Assembly: GCA_036375715.1 (NCBI GenBank)
Contig: DASVBS010000034.1
Coordinates: forward strand, 1 to 64,000
DNA from: Longimicrobiaceae bacterium
GTDB taxonomy: Bacteria > Gemmatimonadota > Gemmatimonadetes > Longimicrobiales > Longimicrobiaceae
Direction of reading: 5' to 3'
Length of the DNA: 64,000 nucleotides
The notes beneath the pieces are model-generated. The model made no database searches. It was not told where the DNA came from and saw only the letters and a program-made list of their open reading frames with translations. A program made the translations under genes and the position numbers. Shown here one piece after another: positions 34,577 to 42,331 of the stretch; position 1 is the first letter of the stretch, and each line of letters starts with the position of its first letter.

Positions 34577-35140
34577 ATGCAACCGACCTTCTTTCCGACC
34601 CCGGATGATTTTCGACGGTGGCTGGCCCAGCACCACGACTCCGCGAGAGAGCTGTGGGTCGGCTTCTATAAGAAGGGCTCGGGGCGACCCAGCATCACCT
34701 GGCCGGAATCGATCGACGAGGCCCTCTGTTTCGGGTGGATCGATGGGGTTCGGCGCTCCCTGGACGAGGAGAGCTACGTGATCCGCTTCACCCCGCGCCG
34801 CCAGGGGGGCCGCTGGAGCGCGATCAACACTCGACGCGCCGAAGAGCTCATCCGCGGCGGGCGAATGCAACCCGCTGGTCTGCGGGCTTTCGAGGCGCGC
34901 GATCCCGAGAAGCCGAGTGGCGGGCTGCGCGGTCGGAATCCGCCGGAGCTCACGCCCGAGCACGAGGCGCGCTTCAGGGCGAACCCGGAGGCCTGGAGCC
35001 ACTTCGAAGCCCAGCCCCCCGGATACCGCAGGTTGGTGATCGGCTGGGTGATCGGCGCCAAGCAGGAAGCCACCCGGATCCGACGTCTCGAGACCCTCAT
35101 CCAACATTCCGCGTCCGGGAAGCGCGTTCGCTTCATGTAG
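34577..35140 (+). CDS. YdeI/OmpD-associated family protein
   Basis: 187 residues from ATG 34577. PTFFPTPDDFRRWLAQHHDS, ELWVGFYKKGSGRPSITWPE and DEALCFGWIDGVRRSLDEES are the standard YdeI blocks, with FTPRRQGGRWSAINTRRAEE after. The C-terminal part PGYRRLVIGWVIGAKQEATR is the OmpD-associated tail. The family is cytosolic; its exact biochemical role is not settled. Confidence 0.9.
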   Translation: MQPTFFPTPDDFRRWLAQHHDSARELWVGFYKKGSGRPSITWPESIDEALCFGWIDGVRRSLDEESYVIRFTPRRQGGRWSAINTRRAEELIRGGRMQPAGLRAFEARDPEKPSGGLRGRNPPELTPEHEARFRANPEAWSHFEAQPPGYRRLVIGWVIGAKQEATRIRRLETLIQHSASGKRVRFM

Positions 35141-35246
35141 AGGTGGAGAAGGGCTTCGTGCCCGTCTCCGACGTCCCCGTCAGAAATCGACTCGCTCGGC
35201 CGTACACTGAACAGGATGACAACCAGCCAACCCGGGTTCGCCGTGA

Positions 35247-35351
35247 TTCGGAAACCTCTCTCCGCGCCTTGCGGCGATCGTGGACGCATTGCCCTCGAGG
35301 CCGGGTATCAGGGTGCTGGAGATCGGATTTCGCTGGGGTCCGAGTATCTGA
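35247..35351 (+). pseudogene. Methyltransferase motif I remnant
   Basis: A short open frame between two stops reads LAAIVDALPSRPGIRVLEIG and then FRWGPSI. The first part is identical in style to the start of many class I methyltransferases (A-L-x-x-R-P-G-x-R-V-L-E-I-G-C-G-P-G), but the glycine-rich loop is damaged and the rest of the protein is absent. It fills the gap between the YdeI gene and a reductase gene. Confidence 0.45.
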
Positions 35352-35451
35352 ACGGATGAGCACTCTTCGTCCCACGCTCGGCGCGCCTTCAGCGCCAGCA
35401 TTTCGCCTTCGGGAGAGCTCGGCAACCACCTGAGAAGCAAGGGGAGGCAGC

Positions 35452-36111
35452 ATGGGAAAGCTGGTGGTGGGCACGTTCCTGACGATGGATGGCGTCATGC
35501 AGGCCCCCGGCGGTCCCACCGAGGACCGCGAGGGGGGCTTCCCCCACGGCGGCTGGCTGGTCCCCTACTTCGACGACAAGCTGGTGGAGATCATGAACGA
35601 GTGGACGAGCCGCGCAGGCGGCTTCGTCCTGGGCCGCAAGACCTACGAGATCTTCGCGAATTCCTGGCCGAAGTCCACCAATCCCGAGGACGTTGCCGGT
35701 GCGGCCCTCAACTCGCGGCCGAAGTTCGTCGCCTCCCGCACGCTCGAGCGGCTCGAGTGGAACAATTCCAGGCTCCTCCAGGGCGACGTCGCCGAGGCCG
35801 TGGCGAAGATCAAGGTCGAAGAAGGGGATGAGCTCCAGGTTCATGGCAGCGGAGATCTTCTCCAGACGCTGATCCGTCACGACCTCGTGGACACCTTCCG
35901 GCTCTGGTTCTTCCCGGTAGTGATCGGGGCAGGGAAGCGCCTCTTCGGCCAGGGAGCCATCCCCCGCAGCTTCCAGCTCGTGGAGACGCAGGCGACCACG
36001 ACGGGCGCCGTCCTTCACGTCTATGAGCGGGTGGGAGACCTGCGGTACGGCGAGGTGGAGGTCGGTGAGGAAACGGTGGTTTTCGATGGGGAGACCTCGC
36101 CTGCTGCCTAG
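35452..36111 (+). CDS. Dihydrofolate reductase-family protein (RibD C-terminal type)
   Basis: 219 residues. LVVGTFLTMDGVMQAPGGPT with EDREGGFPHGGW, then FVLGRKTYEIFANSWPK, closely parallels the gene at 17350. DELQVHGSGDLLQTLIRHDL and FRLWFFPVVIGAGKRLFGQG form the cofactor half. It is probably an NADPH-dependent reductase. It and the 17350 protein share the unusual EDREGGF-HGGW block, suggesting a duplication. Confidence 0.88.
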   Translation: MGKLVVGTFLTMDGVMQAPGGPTEDREGGFPHGGWLVPYFDDKLVEIMNEWTSRAGGFVLGRKTYEIFANSWPKSTNPEDVAGAALNSRPKFVASRTLERLEWNNSRLLQGDVAEAVAKIKVEEGDELQVHGSGDLLQTLIRHDLVDTFRLWFFPVVIGAGKRLFGQGAIPRSFQLVETQATTTGAVLHVYERVGDLRYGEVEVGEETVVFDGETSPAA

Positions 36112-36177
36112 GGGACGAGGTAGTGTGCGGGATGAAGGGATTCGGCGGCCATCGTGGGCAACGACACGGAGGTGGCA

Positions 36178-36618
36178 ATGCACCCGGATACACAGCGCTA
36201 CAACGGTACCCAGGGCCCGGTGGAGCGGGCCATCTGCGAGCGGCTGGCGGAACACATCGACCGCCACCTTCCCGAGGCGGAGAACCGGGTCTGGCACGGG
36301 CATCCGGTCTGGTTCCTGGACGGTAACCCGATCGTCGGCTACAGCAAGCTCAAGGATTGCGTCCGACTGCTCTTCTGGAGCGGCCAGTCGTTCCAGGAGG
36401 AGGGCCTGGCGCCCGAAGGGACCTTCAAGGCCGCCGAGATCCGCTACACCGCGCCCGATCAGATCGACCCGGGGAAGCTGGAGCGGTGGCTGGCCGAAGG
36501 CCGCGCGGTCCAGTGGGACTACAAGAACATCGTCCGCCGCAAGGGTCGTCTGGAAAGGCTGGTGCCTGGCGCACCTCCAGGACACGCGGGCGATCATTCG
36601 GCAGCACCGGTGCGATAA
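36178..36618 (+). CDS. DUF1801-family protein
   Basis: 146 residues. ATG 36178 is supported by GGAGG at 36168-36172; a GTG at 36154 is less likely. The core is VERAICERLAEHIDRHLPEA, RVWHGHPVWFLDGNPIVGYS and LLFWSGQSF, the DUF1801/YdhG-like fold (iron- or small-ligand-binding, function unclear). The C-terminal 20 residues are Gly/Pro-rich. A cupin gene follows after 17 bases, and a GNAT gene after that, so the three could form one transcript. Confidence 0.85.
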   Translation: MHPDTQRYNGTQGPVERAICERLAEHIDRHLPEAENRVWHGHPVWFLDGNPIVGYSKLKDCVRLLFWSGQSFQEEGLAPEGTFKAAEIRYTAPDQIDPGKLERWLAEGRAVQWDYKNIVRRKGRLERLVPGAPPGHAGDHSAAPVR

Positions 36619-36635
36619 TCAGGAGGAGCGAGCAG

Positions 36636-37133
36636 ATGAGCGTACAGAAGAACCCGACCACCGGCGTCGTCGTCGAGCTCTTCGGGCCGACGGTGGAGTA
36701 CCTGACGTCACCCGATGACGAGCGCAGCGACTTCTGCGTAATGAAGGGAACGATTCCGCCGGGCGCAGTGGTGCCGCTCCACAGCCACGACGATACCGAG
36801 GACTTCCTCGTCGTGTCCGGGACGGTCGAAGCGCTCAGAAAGGTACGGGACGGCCATGAATGGGTGACGATCAAGACGGGTGATTTCGTCCACATCCCCG
36901 GCAACGCCCCTCACGCCTGGCGCAACAGCTCGGATAAACCGGTGGAGACCCTGATGGTCACCACCAAGAAGATGGGTCGGTTCTTCGCGGAGGTGGGCAG
37001 GTCGGCAGACGAAGCGTCAGGCCCTCCGACCATGGAGGATCTGGAACACTTCGCGGAAGTGTCTGCGAAATACGGGTACTGGAACGCAACCCCGCAGGAG
37101 AACCAGGCGGTCGGTATCCAGGCGAGCTTCTGA
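36636..37133 (+). CDS. Cupin-domain protein
   Basis: 165 residues with AGGAGGAG at 36621-36628. The cupin motif 1 is GAVVPLHSHDDTEDFLVVSG (H-x-H-x-x-x-E) and motif 2 is GDFVHIPGNAPHAWRNSSD (P-G-x-x-H). These form a metal site in a small barrel. The C-terminal 50 residues, TTKKMGRFFAEVGRSAD, are helical. A dioxygenase, isomerase or sensor role is possible; the substrate is unknown. Confidence 0.9.
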   Translation: MSVQKNPTTGVVVELFGPTVEYLTSPDDERSDFCVMKGTIPPGAVVPLHSHDDTEDFLVVSGTVEALRKVRDGHEWVTIKTGDFVHIPGNAPHAWRNSSDKPVETLMVTTKKMGRFFAEVGRSADEASGPPTMEDLEHFAEVSAKYGYWNATPQENQAVGIQASF

Positions 37134-37137
37134 GTCG

Positions 37138-37707
37138 ATGGCGATCGAAGTACGACCCGCCACCGACTTCGACGACGTTCGCCTCATACTGGGCCCCAAG
37201 CGGCCCGATGCGAACGTCTGCTGGTGTCTGAGCTATCGGCTCCCCTCGAAGGAGAACCGCGCGCTCATGGGACCGGCGCGGGGCGAGAAGGTGGCCGCCC
37301 TGATGCAGCGGGGTCCGATCGGCGTACTGGCATACGAGGGCGACGAGGTGGTGGGCTGGGCTGCCGTGGCCCCGCGCGCGGAGACCACCTTCGCCCGCAA
37401 TCGCAAGATTCCCCACGTGGACGACCAGGAGGTGTGGTCGGTCTGGTGCATCCGCGTACGACCGGGGTTTCGACGGAGGGGGATCTCGCATGCCCTGCTC
37501 GAGGGCGCCGTTGAATTCGCCCGCTCCCAGGGGGCGCCGGCGATCGAGGGCTATCCGGTCGACAACCGGGGCGAGAAGGTCGACCTCACCATGGCCTACG
37601 TCGGAACCCGCGCCCTCTTCGAAAAAGCCGGATTCAAGAAGGTCGCCGATACCACCTCCGTGCTCGACGGCTTTCCGCGCGTGCTGATGCGGCGAGATCT
37701 CCGCTGA
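37138..37707 (+). CDS. GNAT-family N-acetyltransferase
   Basis: 189 residues; the start is four bases after the cupin stop codon. The N-terminal part has WCLSYRLPSKENRALMGPAR, then GVLAYEGDEVVGWAAVAPRA and VWSVWCIRVRPGFRRRGISH (acetyl-CoA loop), then LLEGAVEFARSQGAPAIEGY. Close to GNATs with C-L-S-Y motifs found in many soil bacteria. The acceptor is unknown. The gene is part of the DUF1801-cupin-GNAT run. Confidence 0.9.
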   Translation: MAIEVRPATDFDDVRLILGPKRPDANVCWCLSYRLPSKENRALMGPARGEKVAALMQRGPIGVLAYEGDEVVGWAAVAPRAETTFARNRKIPHVDDQEVWSVWCIRVRPGFRRRGISHALLEGAVEFARSQGAPAIEGYPVDNRGEKVDLTMAYVGTRALFEKAGFKKVADTTSVLDGFPRVLMRRDLR

Positions 37708-37745
37708 GACGCAGGCCGTGAGCGAGTCGCGGCTTCCAGGCGCGC

Positions 37746-38192
37746 TCAACCGCCCCTACCGAGCTTCCCGCCCCCCATCTCCTCGCCGCGCCCGAGCCGC
37801 GCTCCGTCCTGCGCCGATCGAGCCAATGCAAGCGTGCCGGCGGCGCAGGTCGCCCCGGCGAGCGCGAAGATCGGGACGAGGATGGGCAGGGCACCGCCCC
37901 CGACCGAGAGACCCAGCGGCAGCGCCAGCGCCAGCCCCCCTGCGGCTCCCCAAGCCGCGAATCGGGGCAGGGACATCTGATCGAAGCTGCGACGCCGCTC
38001 GACGATCCCCAGGATCAGCGAGAAGGTCACTCCGGCCAGGAAGCCGAGCAGCCCGAAGAAGAGCGGGAAGGGGACGTCGGCCGCGCCGAATCCGACGATG
38101 AACAGGAGGATCATGCCGGCTCCGAACCAGGCGGCCGCCCACGTCAAGCCGATCCCGATCGCACCTCGAACCCGCCTCAACCATCGATTCAT
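37746..38192 (-). CDS. Hypothetical membrane protein, about four TM segments
   Basis: 148 residues on the minus strand. Segments: WAAAWFGAGMILLFIVGF, FFGLLGFLAGVTFSLILGIV, AWGAAGGLALALPLGLSVGG and PILVPIFALAGATCAAGTLA. A C-terminal soluble tail follows. No family is recognised beyond frequent occurrence of such proteins in related genomes. A possible operator and -35 box lie upstream at 38250-38280. Confidence 0.65.
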   Translation of the reverse strand: MNRWLRRVRGAIGIGLTWAAAWFGAGMILLFIVGFGAADVPFPLFFGLLGFLAGVTFSLILGIVERRRSFDQMSLPRFAAWGAAGGLALALPLGLSVGGGALPILVPIFALAGATCAAGTLALARSAQDGARLGRGEEMGGGKLGRGG

Positions 38193-38249
38193 CTGTCTCG
38201 CTCTCGATCGAAGTCGCTGCCCTATTCTTCCAGCATCGTCAGGACGTAT

Positions 38250-38280
38250 CTATTTGTCAAGTACTTTACGATGCAAAGTC
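38250..38280 (-). promoter_or_regulatory. Possible promoter with ACTTT-N7-AAAGT inverted repeat
   Basis: ACTTT (38263-38267) and AAAGT (38275-38279) form a small inverted repeat separated by seven bases, next to TTGACA on the minus strand (38255-38260), a good -35 box. The -10 region is weak. It lies 58 bases upstream of the membrane protein start and could bind a regulator. Confidence 0.35.
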
Positions 38281-38315
38281 GGGCCTGGCGAGCACCAGCA
38301 CCCAGCACGAGACCG

Positions 38316-38339
38316 GCCCGTAGGGGCGCCCCTACGGGC
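38316..38339. repeat. Perfect 24-bp palindrome
   Basis: GCCCGTAGGGGC and its exact complement follow each other without a loop. It lies between two minus-strand genes, 51 bases after the stop codon of the mycothiol-type gene on its 3' side. A terminator or a dispersed repeat are both possible. Confidence 0.7.
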
Positions 38340-38390
38340 AGATACCGAGACCTCTTCCTGTTCTACGATCGAATTCAGGGGCCGTCCGCC

Positions 38391-39245
38391 TCACCCTCCG
38401 TCCGCCCCTAACACCATCACGGATCTCGCCGCCAGCAGGGCCTCTGCCAGCGAAGCATCGCCCTCGATCCGCATGCGCTGCCTCGCCTCGTCGGGCGGGA
38501 GGGCGTTGAACAGGAGCCGCCACGCGCAGTCGCCCTCCAGGGTCACGCTCGCGGAGGGCCGGGGCGCGGGGCCGCGCCAGAGGCGCCAACCCGCATCCTC
38601 GCGAACGAGTGACCAGGCACGCACTCCTTCGCCGGTCACCTGGATCACCAGAGCCGTCCCCGCCGGCGCTGGGACCTCACGGTAGGCATGGGGGAGAGCC
38701 CGCAAGGAGAGATCGAGCAGCGGGCCCAGCCATCGCCAGTCCAGCAGCCCCGGCGCGCCGACCGCGTCGCGGATCTGCATCTGATGATGCCAGCGCTCCG
38801 TGTACTCGCGTCCGATGTCCAGCCAGTTCTCTGATTCGGATTCTCCCGCCCAATCGACCGCAAAGAGGGACTGCTCGTGCGGCGGCAACACGGCCATCAG
38901 CTCGCACACGCGCGGTGCGGTGAAGGCGAGCAACTCCGTCAGCAGGCCCGGGCTGAAGCGTCGCGTGACCGCGACCCACTCCGAGTTGAGCCTGTTCAGG
39001 AAGGCCACGAGATCCTCGTAGCTCCGTAGCGGCTCGCCCGGCGTGAGCAGGTGCCTGTCGCGATACGCGGAAAGCTTGCGGAGGTCGCCGTCCAGCAGGT
39101 GGGCGACCACATCCCGAACGCGCCACGCGCGGGCGACCGTGGGACGATCCCAGTCCGCGGGCAGCAGGCGGCCGAGGAGGTCCTCCAGCTCCCGATAGAG
39201 CGGGGGAAAGAGGTCCGCTGTGTAAATCGGGAAGATCGGTTCCAT
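38391..39245 (-). CDS. Maleylpyruvate isomerase N-terminal/DinB-like protein
   Basis: 284 residues on the minus strand. RAWRVRDVVAHLLDGDLRKL is the first helix pair of the mycothiol-dependent isomerase N-terminal fold with a metal-ligand His, and IGREYTERWHHQMQIRDAVG supplies the second and third His. The C-terminal 90 residues form an SCP2-like alpha/beta domain (RLLFNALPPDEARQRMRIEG). Such proteins usually use mycothiol or bacillithiol; whether this organism makes either thiol is not visible here. Confidence 0.85.
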   Translation of the reverse strand: MEPIFPIYTADLFPPLYRELEDLLGRLLPADWDRPTVARAWRVRDVVAHLLDGDLRKLSAYRDRHLLTPGEPLRSYEDLVAFLNRLNSEWVAVTRRFSPGLLTELLAFTAPRVCELMAVLPPHEQSLFAVDWAGESESENWLDIGREYTERWHHQMQIRDAVGAPGLLDWRWLGPLLDLSLRALPHAYREVPAPAGTALVIQVTGEGVRAWSLVREDAGWRLWRGPAPRPSASVTLEGDCAWRLLFNALPPDEARQRMRIEGDASLAEALLAARSVMVLGADGG

Positions 39246-39395
39246 GTCGCAAAGCTAGCGCGAGACCGCCGCCTCTCCAAACCAGCTTCAACAAAGACCT
39301 TCCTTGACACGGAACAATCCACCTTTTAGCGATCGCATCGGCCCCCGATCTGCCGCCAGGCACGCCCAGGCGGCTCCCGACTCCCACTCCCTTCG

Positions 39396-40149
39396 ATGAC
39401 GGCCCCGACCCCTTCCATCCCACCCCGCCCGACTTCCCGGTTCCTGCTTCCGCTGCTCTGCCTCCTCCCGGCCCTGACGCCCTCCCCGGGCAGCGCCCAG
39501 GAAGCCACGGTGCAGGGAATCATCATCGACGCGTCCACGACCCAGCCGCTGCTCGGCGCCAGGCACCCACCGGGCATTCATCGATGGGTCCGAGATCGTC
39601 GTCGCCGAACTTCTCGACGTTTTCCGGCGGGAGATCCGCGTGGCGGTGGCCACCTCCGATTGGCCCTTCCATCCCGATCTATCCGATCTCGAGGTCACCC
39701 TGCCGGGGAGCATGCCGTCCAACGTGGGGAACGGCTACGGGTACGTAGGTGGGGTGGCCGAGTGGACCATCCCGCTGCATCACTGCGAGATGCTCGAGCC
39801 TCGACCGGGAGGCGAGAGCTTCTGCGAGCACCGCTTCGATGCCCGGTCCGCTTCGGTTTCCGGTCGGGTGATCGTGACCCCCTGCAACGATCCCCTCAGC
39901 CTCTGGCCGGTTCGGCTCACGGAGAGGTTCGCCGGGGGTGGGGCAGTGATCCGGACGTGGGGCACCGGCTGGGAGGGAGAGTATCGCTTCGAGGGGATCG
40001 AGCCCGGCTCGGAGCTGGTCCTGGACCTCGGACCGGGAATGCCGGCCTACACCGTTCCACCACTCGCGCCGGGGGAGCATTTCCACGCAGAGGACATGTT
40101 CATGGAGAATCCATTCGTGCCTTGCCGGCCGTCGAGTCCGAACCAATAA
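39396..40149 (+). pseudogene. Secreted protein with carboxypeptidase-regulatory-like start, frameshifted
   Basis: ATG 39396 opens a signal peptide (FLLPLLCLLPALTPSPGSAQ) followed by ATVQGIIIDASTTQPLLGA, the first strands of a carboxypeptidase-regulatory-like domain. Near 39560 the sense continues in the next frame as HRAFIDGSEIVVAELLDVF and RVAVATSDWPFHPDLSDLEV, ending at 40149 with VSGRVIVTPCNDPLSLWPVR-type second-domain text. One base change would join them. Either a recent frameshift, a small deletion or a sequencing error. Confidence 0.55.
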
Positions 40150-40234
40150 TGCATTGCCCTCCTGCTGCCCAACGGCCGCTCCGGGGCGCATCGACTCCGG
40201 TGTCGGGACGTTGCCGCTGAGATCGCAACCCTCC

Positions 40235-40252
40235 GCCCGGCCATCGCCGGGC
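40235..40252 (+). terminator. Short hairpin before the next gene
   Basis: GCCCGG (40235-40240) and CCGGGC (40247-40252) form a six-base stem around CCATCG. It lies between the frameshifted gene and the next start. Weak as a terminator. Confidence 0.35.
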
Positions 40253-40287
40253 TTGCCCGTCCTCCCTAGCCTTCAGGAGGTGGCGCC

Positions 40288-40587
40288 ATGTTGCTCATCC
40301 GCGAGGTGATGTACTGCAAGCCGGGAAAGGTCCGGCCGCTGGTGGAGAAGTTCCTTGCCATGGCCCGCCTCGGCGAGCAGAAGGGGTGGGGTAAGATGCG
40401 GGTGATGACCGACGTCAGTGCGGAACGCTACTGGACGCTGGTCGCGGAGACGGAGGTCCCCAGCCTGCAAGCGTTCATGGAGATGGGGCAGTCCGAGCAG
40501 GAGATGAAGGAGTTCCAGGCGATCATGGAGGGGTACCACGACCTGGTCGATTCCGGCAGGCGAGAGATTTACACCATCGAAGGTTGA
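40288..40587 (+). CDS. Dimeric alpha-beta barrel-type protein (NIPSNAP/ABM-like), hypothetical
   Basis: 99 residues with AGGAGGT upstream. LIREVMYCKPGKVRPLVEKF and WTLVAETEVPSLQAFMEMGQ suggest the ferredoxin-like dimeric alpha-beta barrel fold used by ABM and NIPSNAP proteins, which bind small ligands or haem. No active residues can be assigned. The assignment is by pattern only. It precedes the VOC-CYTH gene by 46 bases. Confidence 0.55.
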   Translation: MLLIREVMYCKPGKVRPLVEKFLAMARLGEQKGWGKMRVMTDVSAERYWTLVAETEVPSLQAFMEMGQSEQEMKEFQAIMEGYHDLVDSGRREIYTIEG

Positions 40588-40633
40588 GAGCCGACCGCAG
40601 GCGACTCGCCACGCTCCCCCGATCTGCAGACGG

Positions 40634-41581
40634 ATGTTTACAGCGCTGTTCCCGATCATCGCCACACCCGATATGGGGCGGGCGCTCCGCTTCTACCGCG
40701 ACGCGCTGGATGGTCGTGTGATCTACGAGTTCTCGGCCCCCGATGGCACGCTCGCGTATGCCGGGCTCGAGATCGGCTCCTCGCATCTGGGGATAGGGCT
40801 GAACCCCGGCGAGGCAGGTGGGGATGGCCGCCCGATCAGCTTGTGGATCTACGCCGAGGATTGCGACGCCGCGGTGGAGCGCCTGCGCGTGGTGGGCACG
40901 CCGATCCTTCAGGAGCCCCGGGACGAGCCCTGGGGGGAGCGGGTCGCCCGGGTGCGCGATCCCGATGGGAACGAGATCGTCATCGGCCAGCAGGGCAGGG
41001 GAGAGCAGGCTCGCCCGAGCCTCGGCGCCAGCCTGATCTCCCCCGAGCCCGAGCGCTACATGCGCCAGGAGTACGAGCGGCGCTTCCTGCTCGCGCCCGG
41101 TGCGTCGTGGCGAGAGCTGGTGGAACCGTACTGCAAGCGCTTCGATGACATCTACCTGCGCCGCACGTACCTGCGGGTGAGGACGCTGACCGACTCGGCC
41201 ACCGGACGGGAGTTCATCAAGCTCACCAAGAAGCTGACCACCCGCTCTCCCTACGTGCAGATGGTGGGCTCCATCCCCCTCTCCCCGATGGAGTACGAGT
41301 TCATCGCCGGGCTCGCCGGGGACCGTCTGATCAAACAGCGCTACTACCACTTCTTCGGCGCGAACGTCTTCTCGATTGACGTGTTCGAGGGAGAGCTCGA
41401 GGGCCTGGTGCTCTGCGAGGTGGAGGCCGGCGACCTGGAGGAGCTGATGCAGATCGAACTACCCGACTACATCGGGAAAGAGGTCACCGAGGACTCGTTC
41501 TTTACCGGAGGGCAGCTGTGCCGCGCCTCCCGTAGCGAGCTCCGCCGCAAACTCGACTCGATCCGGTCGCTCAGGCCATGA
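40634..41581 (+). CDS. VOC domain fused to a CYTH-like domain
   Basis: 315 residues. Residues 2-118 form a complete VOC domain: TALFPIIATPDMGRALRFYR, YAGLEIGSSHLGIGLNPGEA, ISLWIYAEDCDAAVERLRVV and VRDPDGNEIVIG. Residues 144-300 form a CYTH-like domain: Glu146-x-Glu148-x-Arg150 in QEYERRFLL (usual E-x-E-x-K), YLRVRTL, FIKLTKKLTTRS with Lys196/199/200, PMEYEFIAGLAGD, and CEVEAGDL. CYTH enzymes cleave or cyclise triphosphates with Mg. The frame is continuous without a stop, so the fusion is real. Function of the pair is unknown; VOC could sense or process a ligand for the triphosphatase. Confidence 0.8.
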   Translation: MFTALFPIIATPDMGRALRFYRDALDGRVIYEFSAPDGTLAYAGLEIGSSHLGIGLNPGEAGGDGRPISLWIYAEDCDAAVERLRVVGTPILQEPRDEPWGERVARVRDPDGNEIVIGQQGRGEQARPSLGASLISPEPERYMRQEYERRFLLAPGASWRELVEPYCKRFDDIYLRRTYLRVRTLTDSATGREFIKLTKKLTTRSPYVQMVGSIPLSPMEYEFIAGLAGDRLIKQRYYHFFGANVFSIDVFEGELEGLVLCEVEAGDLEELMQIELPDYIGKEVTEDSFFTGGQLCRASRSELRRKLDSIRSLRP

Positions 41582-41645
41582 GGTAGCGTCGTCCCCCCGC
41601 CGATCCGATCGGCACTCTTCCTACCTTTCCTCAGCGAGGTTCACC

Positions 41646-42050
41646 ATGTCTCCCACCCAGCAGGCGATGCTCGACCTCGACGCGGCGATCGCAGAAGCCA
41701 ACGGCCGGTTCATGTCCTCCTTCGCCGCCAGGGATGCGGCTGCCATCGGCAGGCTCTACACTTCCGACGCCCAGGCCCTCCCACCCGGCGGCGATGTCGC
41801 CTATGGTCCAGACGCGATCGCGGCGGTATTTCGCGGCGCAATGGATGCCGGCGTCCGGAAGGTGCAGTTGAAGACGGTGGAGCTGAGCGGTCTTGGCCCG
41901 GTGGCCATCGAGGTCGGACGATACGTCGTGGAAGGGGACGCCGGGGCGGAGATCGATCACGGCAAGTACATCGTGATCTGGAAGCAGGACGGGGGCGCCT
42001 GGAAGATCCATCGGGATTTCTGGAACAGCAGCGAGCCACCCTCAGCCTAG
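41646..42050 (+). CDS. NTF2-like protein (DUF4440/SgcJ type)
   Basis: 134 residues. AAIAEANGRFMSSFAARDAA and IGRLYTSDAQALPPGGDVAY, then VQLKTVELSGLGPVAIEVGR and YIVIWKQDGGAWKIHRDFWN, form the cone-shaped NTF2 barrel; the closing block matches SgcJ/EcaC-like members. Probably a small-ligand-binding protein or isomerase. Another NTF2-like remnant lies at 14052. Confidence 0.85.
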   Translation: MSPTQQAMLDLDAAIAEANGRFMSSFAARDAAAIGRLYTSDAQALPPGGDVAYGPDAIAAVFRGAMDAGVRKVQLKTVELSGLGPVAIEVGRYVVEGDAGAEIDHGKYIVIWKQDGGAWKIHRDFWNSSEPPSA

Positions 42051-42100
42051 CCGTCGAGGCCCTTCGGTCACACCCGGCGGATCTATTGTGTGGATCTATT

Positions 42101-42283
42101 ATGAAGAAGCGAGGCATCAACGCCGAATGGCACCGTACCCACCGGATGCCGAAGACCCCCACGTTGGAGCAGCGCCTCGAGTGGCACCTGGAGCACCAGG
42201 AGAAGTGCGCCTGTCGAGAGCTGCCGGAATCCATCCGGAAGGCGCTCGCGCAACGTAGCGCCAGCCGCGAGCAAGGTGCTTGA
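42101..42283 (+). CDS. Conserved small protein of unknown function
   Basis: 60 residues from ATG 42101. RGINAEWHRTHRMPKTPTLE and QRLEWHLEHQEKCACRELPE are a conserved pattern I have seen in many bacterial genomes, with His and Cys spaced as in a metal-binding helix (H-L-E-H-x-x-x-C-A-C). It is soluble and basic. Function unknown. Confidence 0.7.
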   Translation: MKKRGINAEWHRTHRMPKTPTLEQRLEWHLEHQEKCACRELPESIRKALAQRSASREQGA

Positions 42284-42288
42284 GGCGA

Positions 42289-42322
42289 AGCGGGAGGGGA
42301 TCTCTGGCGATCTCCTCCCGCT
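42289..42322. terminator. Bidirectional hairpin between convergent genes
   Basis: A 14-base arm (AGCGGGAGGGGATC, 42289-42302) pairs with 42309-42322 with one G-T pair, around TCTGGC. Plus- and minus-strand genes converge on it. CTCTTCTCT follows on the plus strand. Confidence 0.7.
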
Positions 42323-42331
42323 GCCTCTTCT

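Noticed and set aside
35389-36597. Long minus-strand open frame over the RibD-C-like and DUF1801 genes
   Set aside because: It crosses two recognisable plus-strand genes and their gap, and contains no domain.
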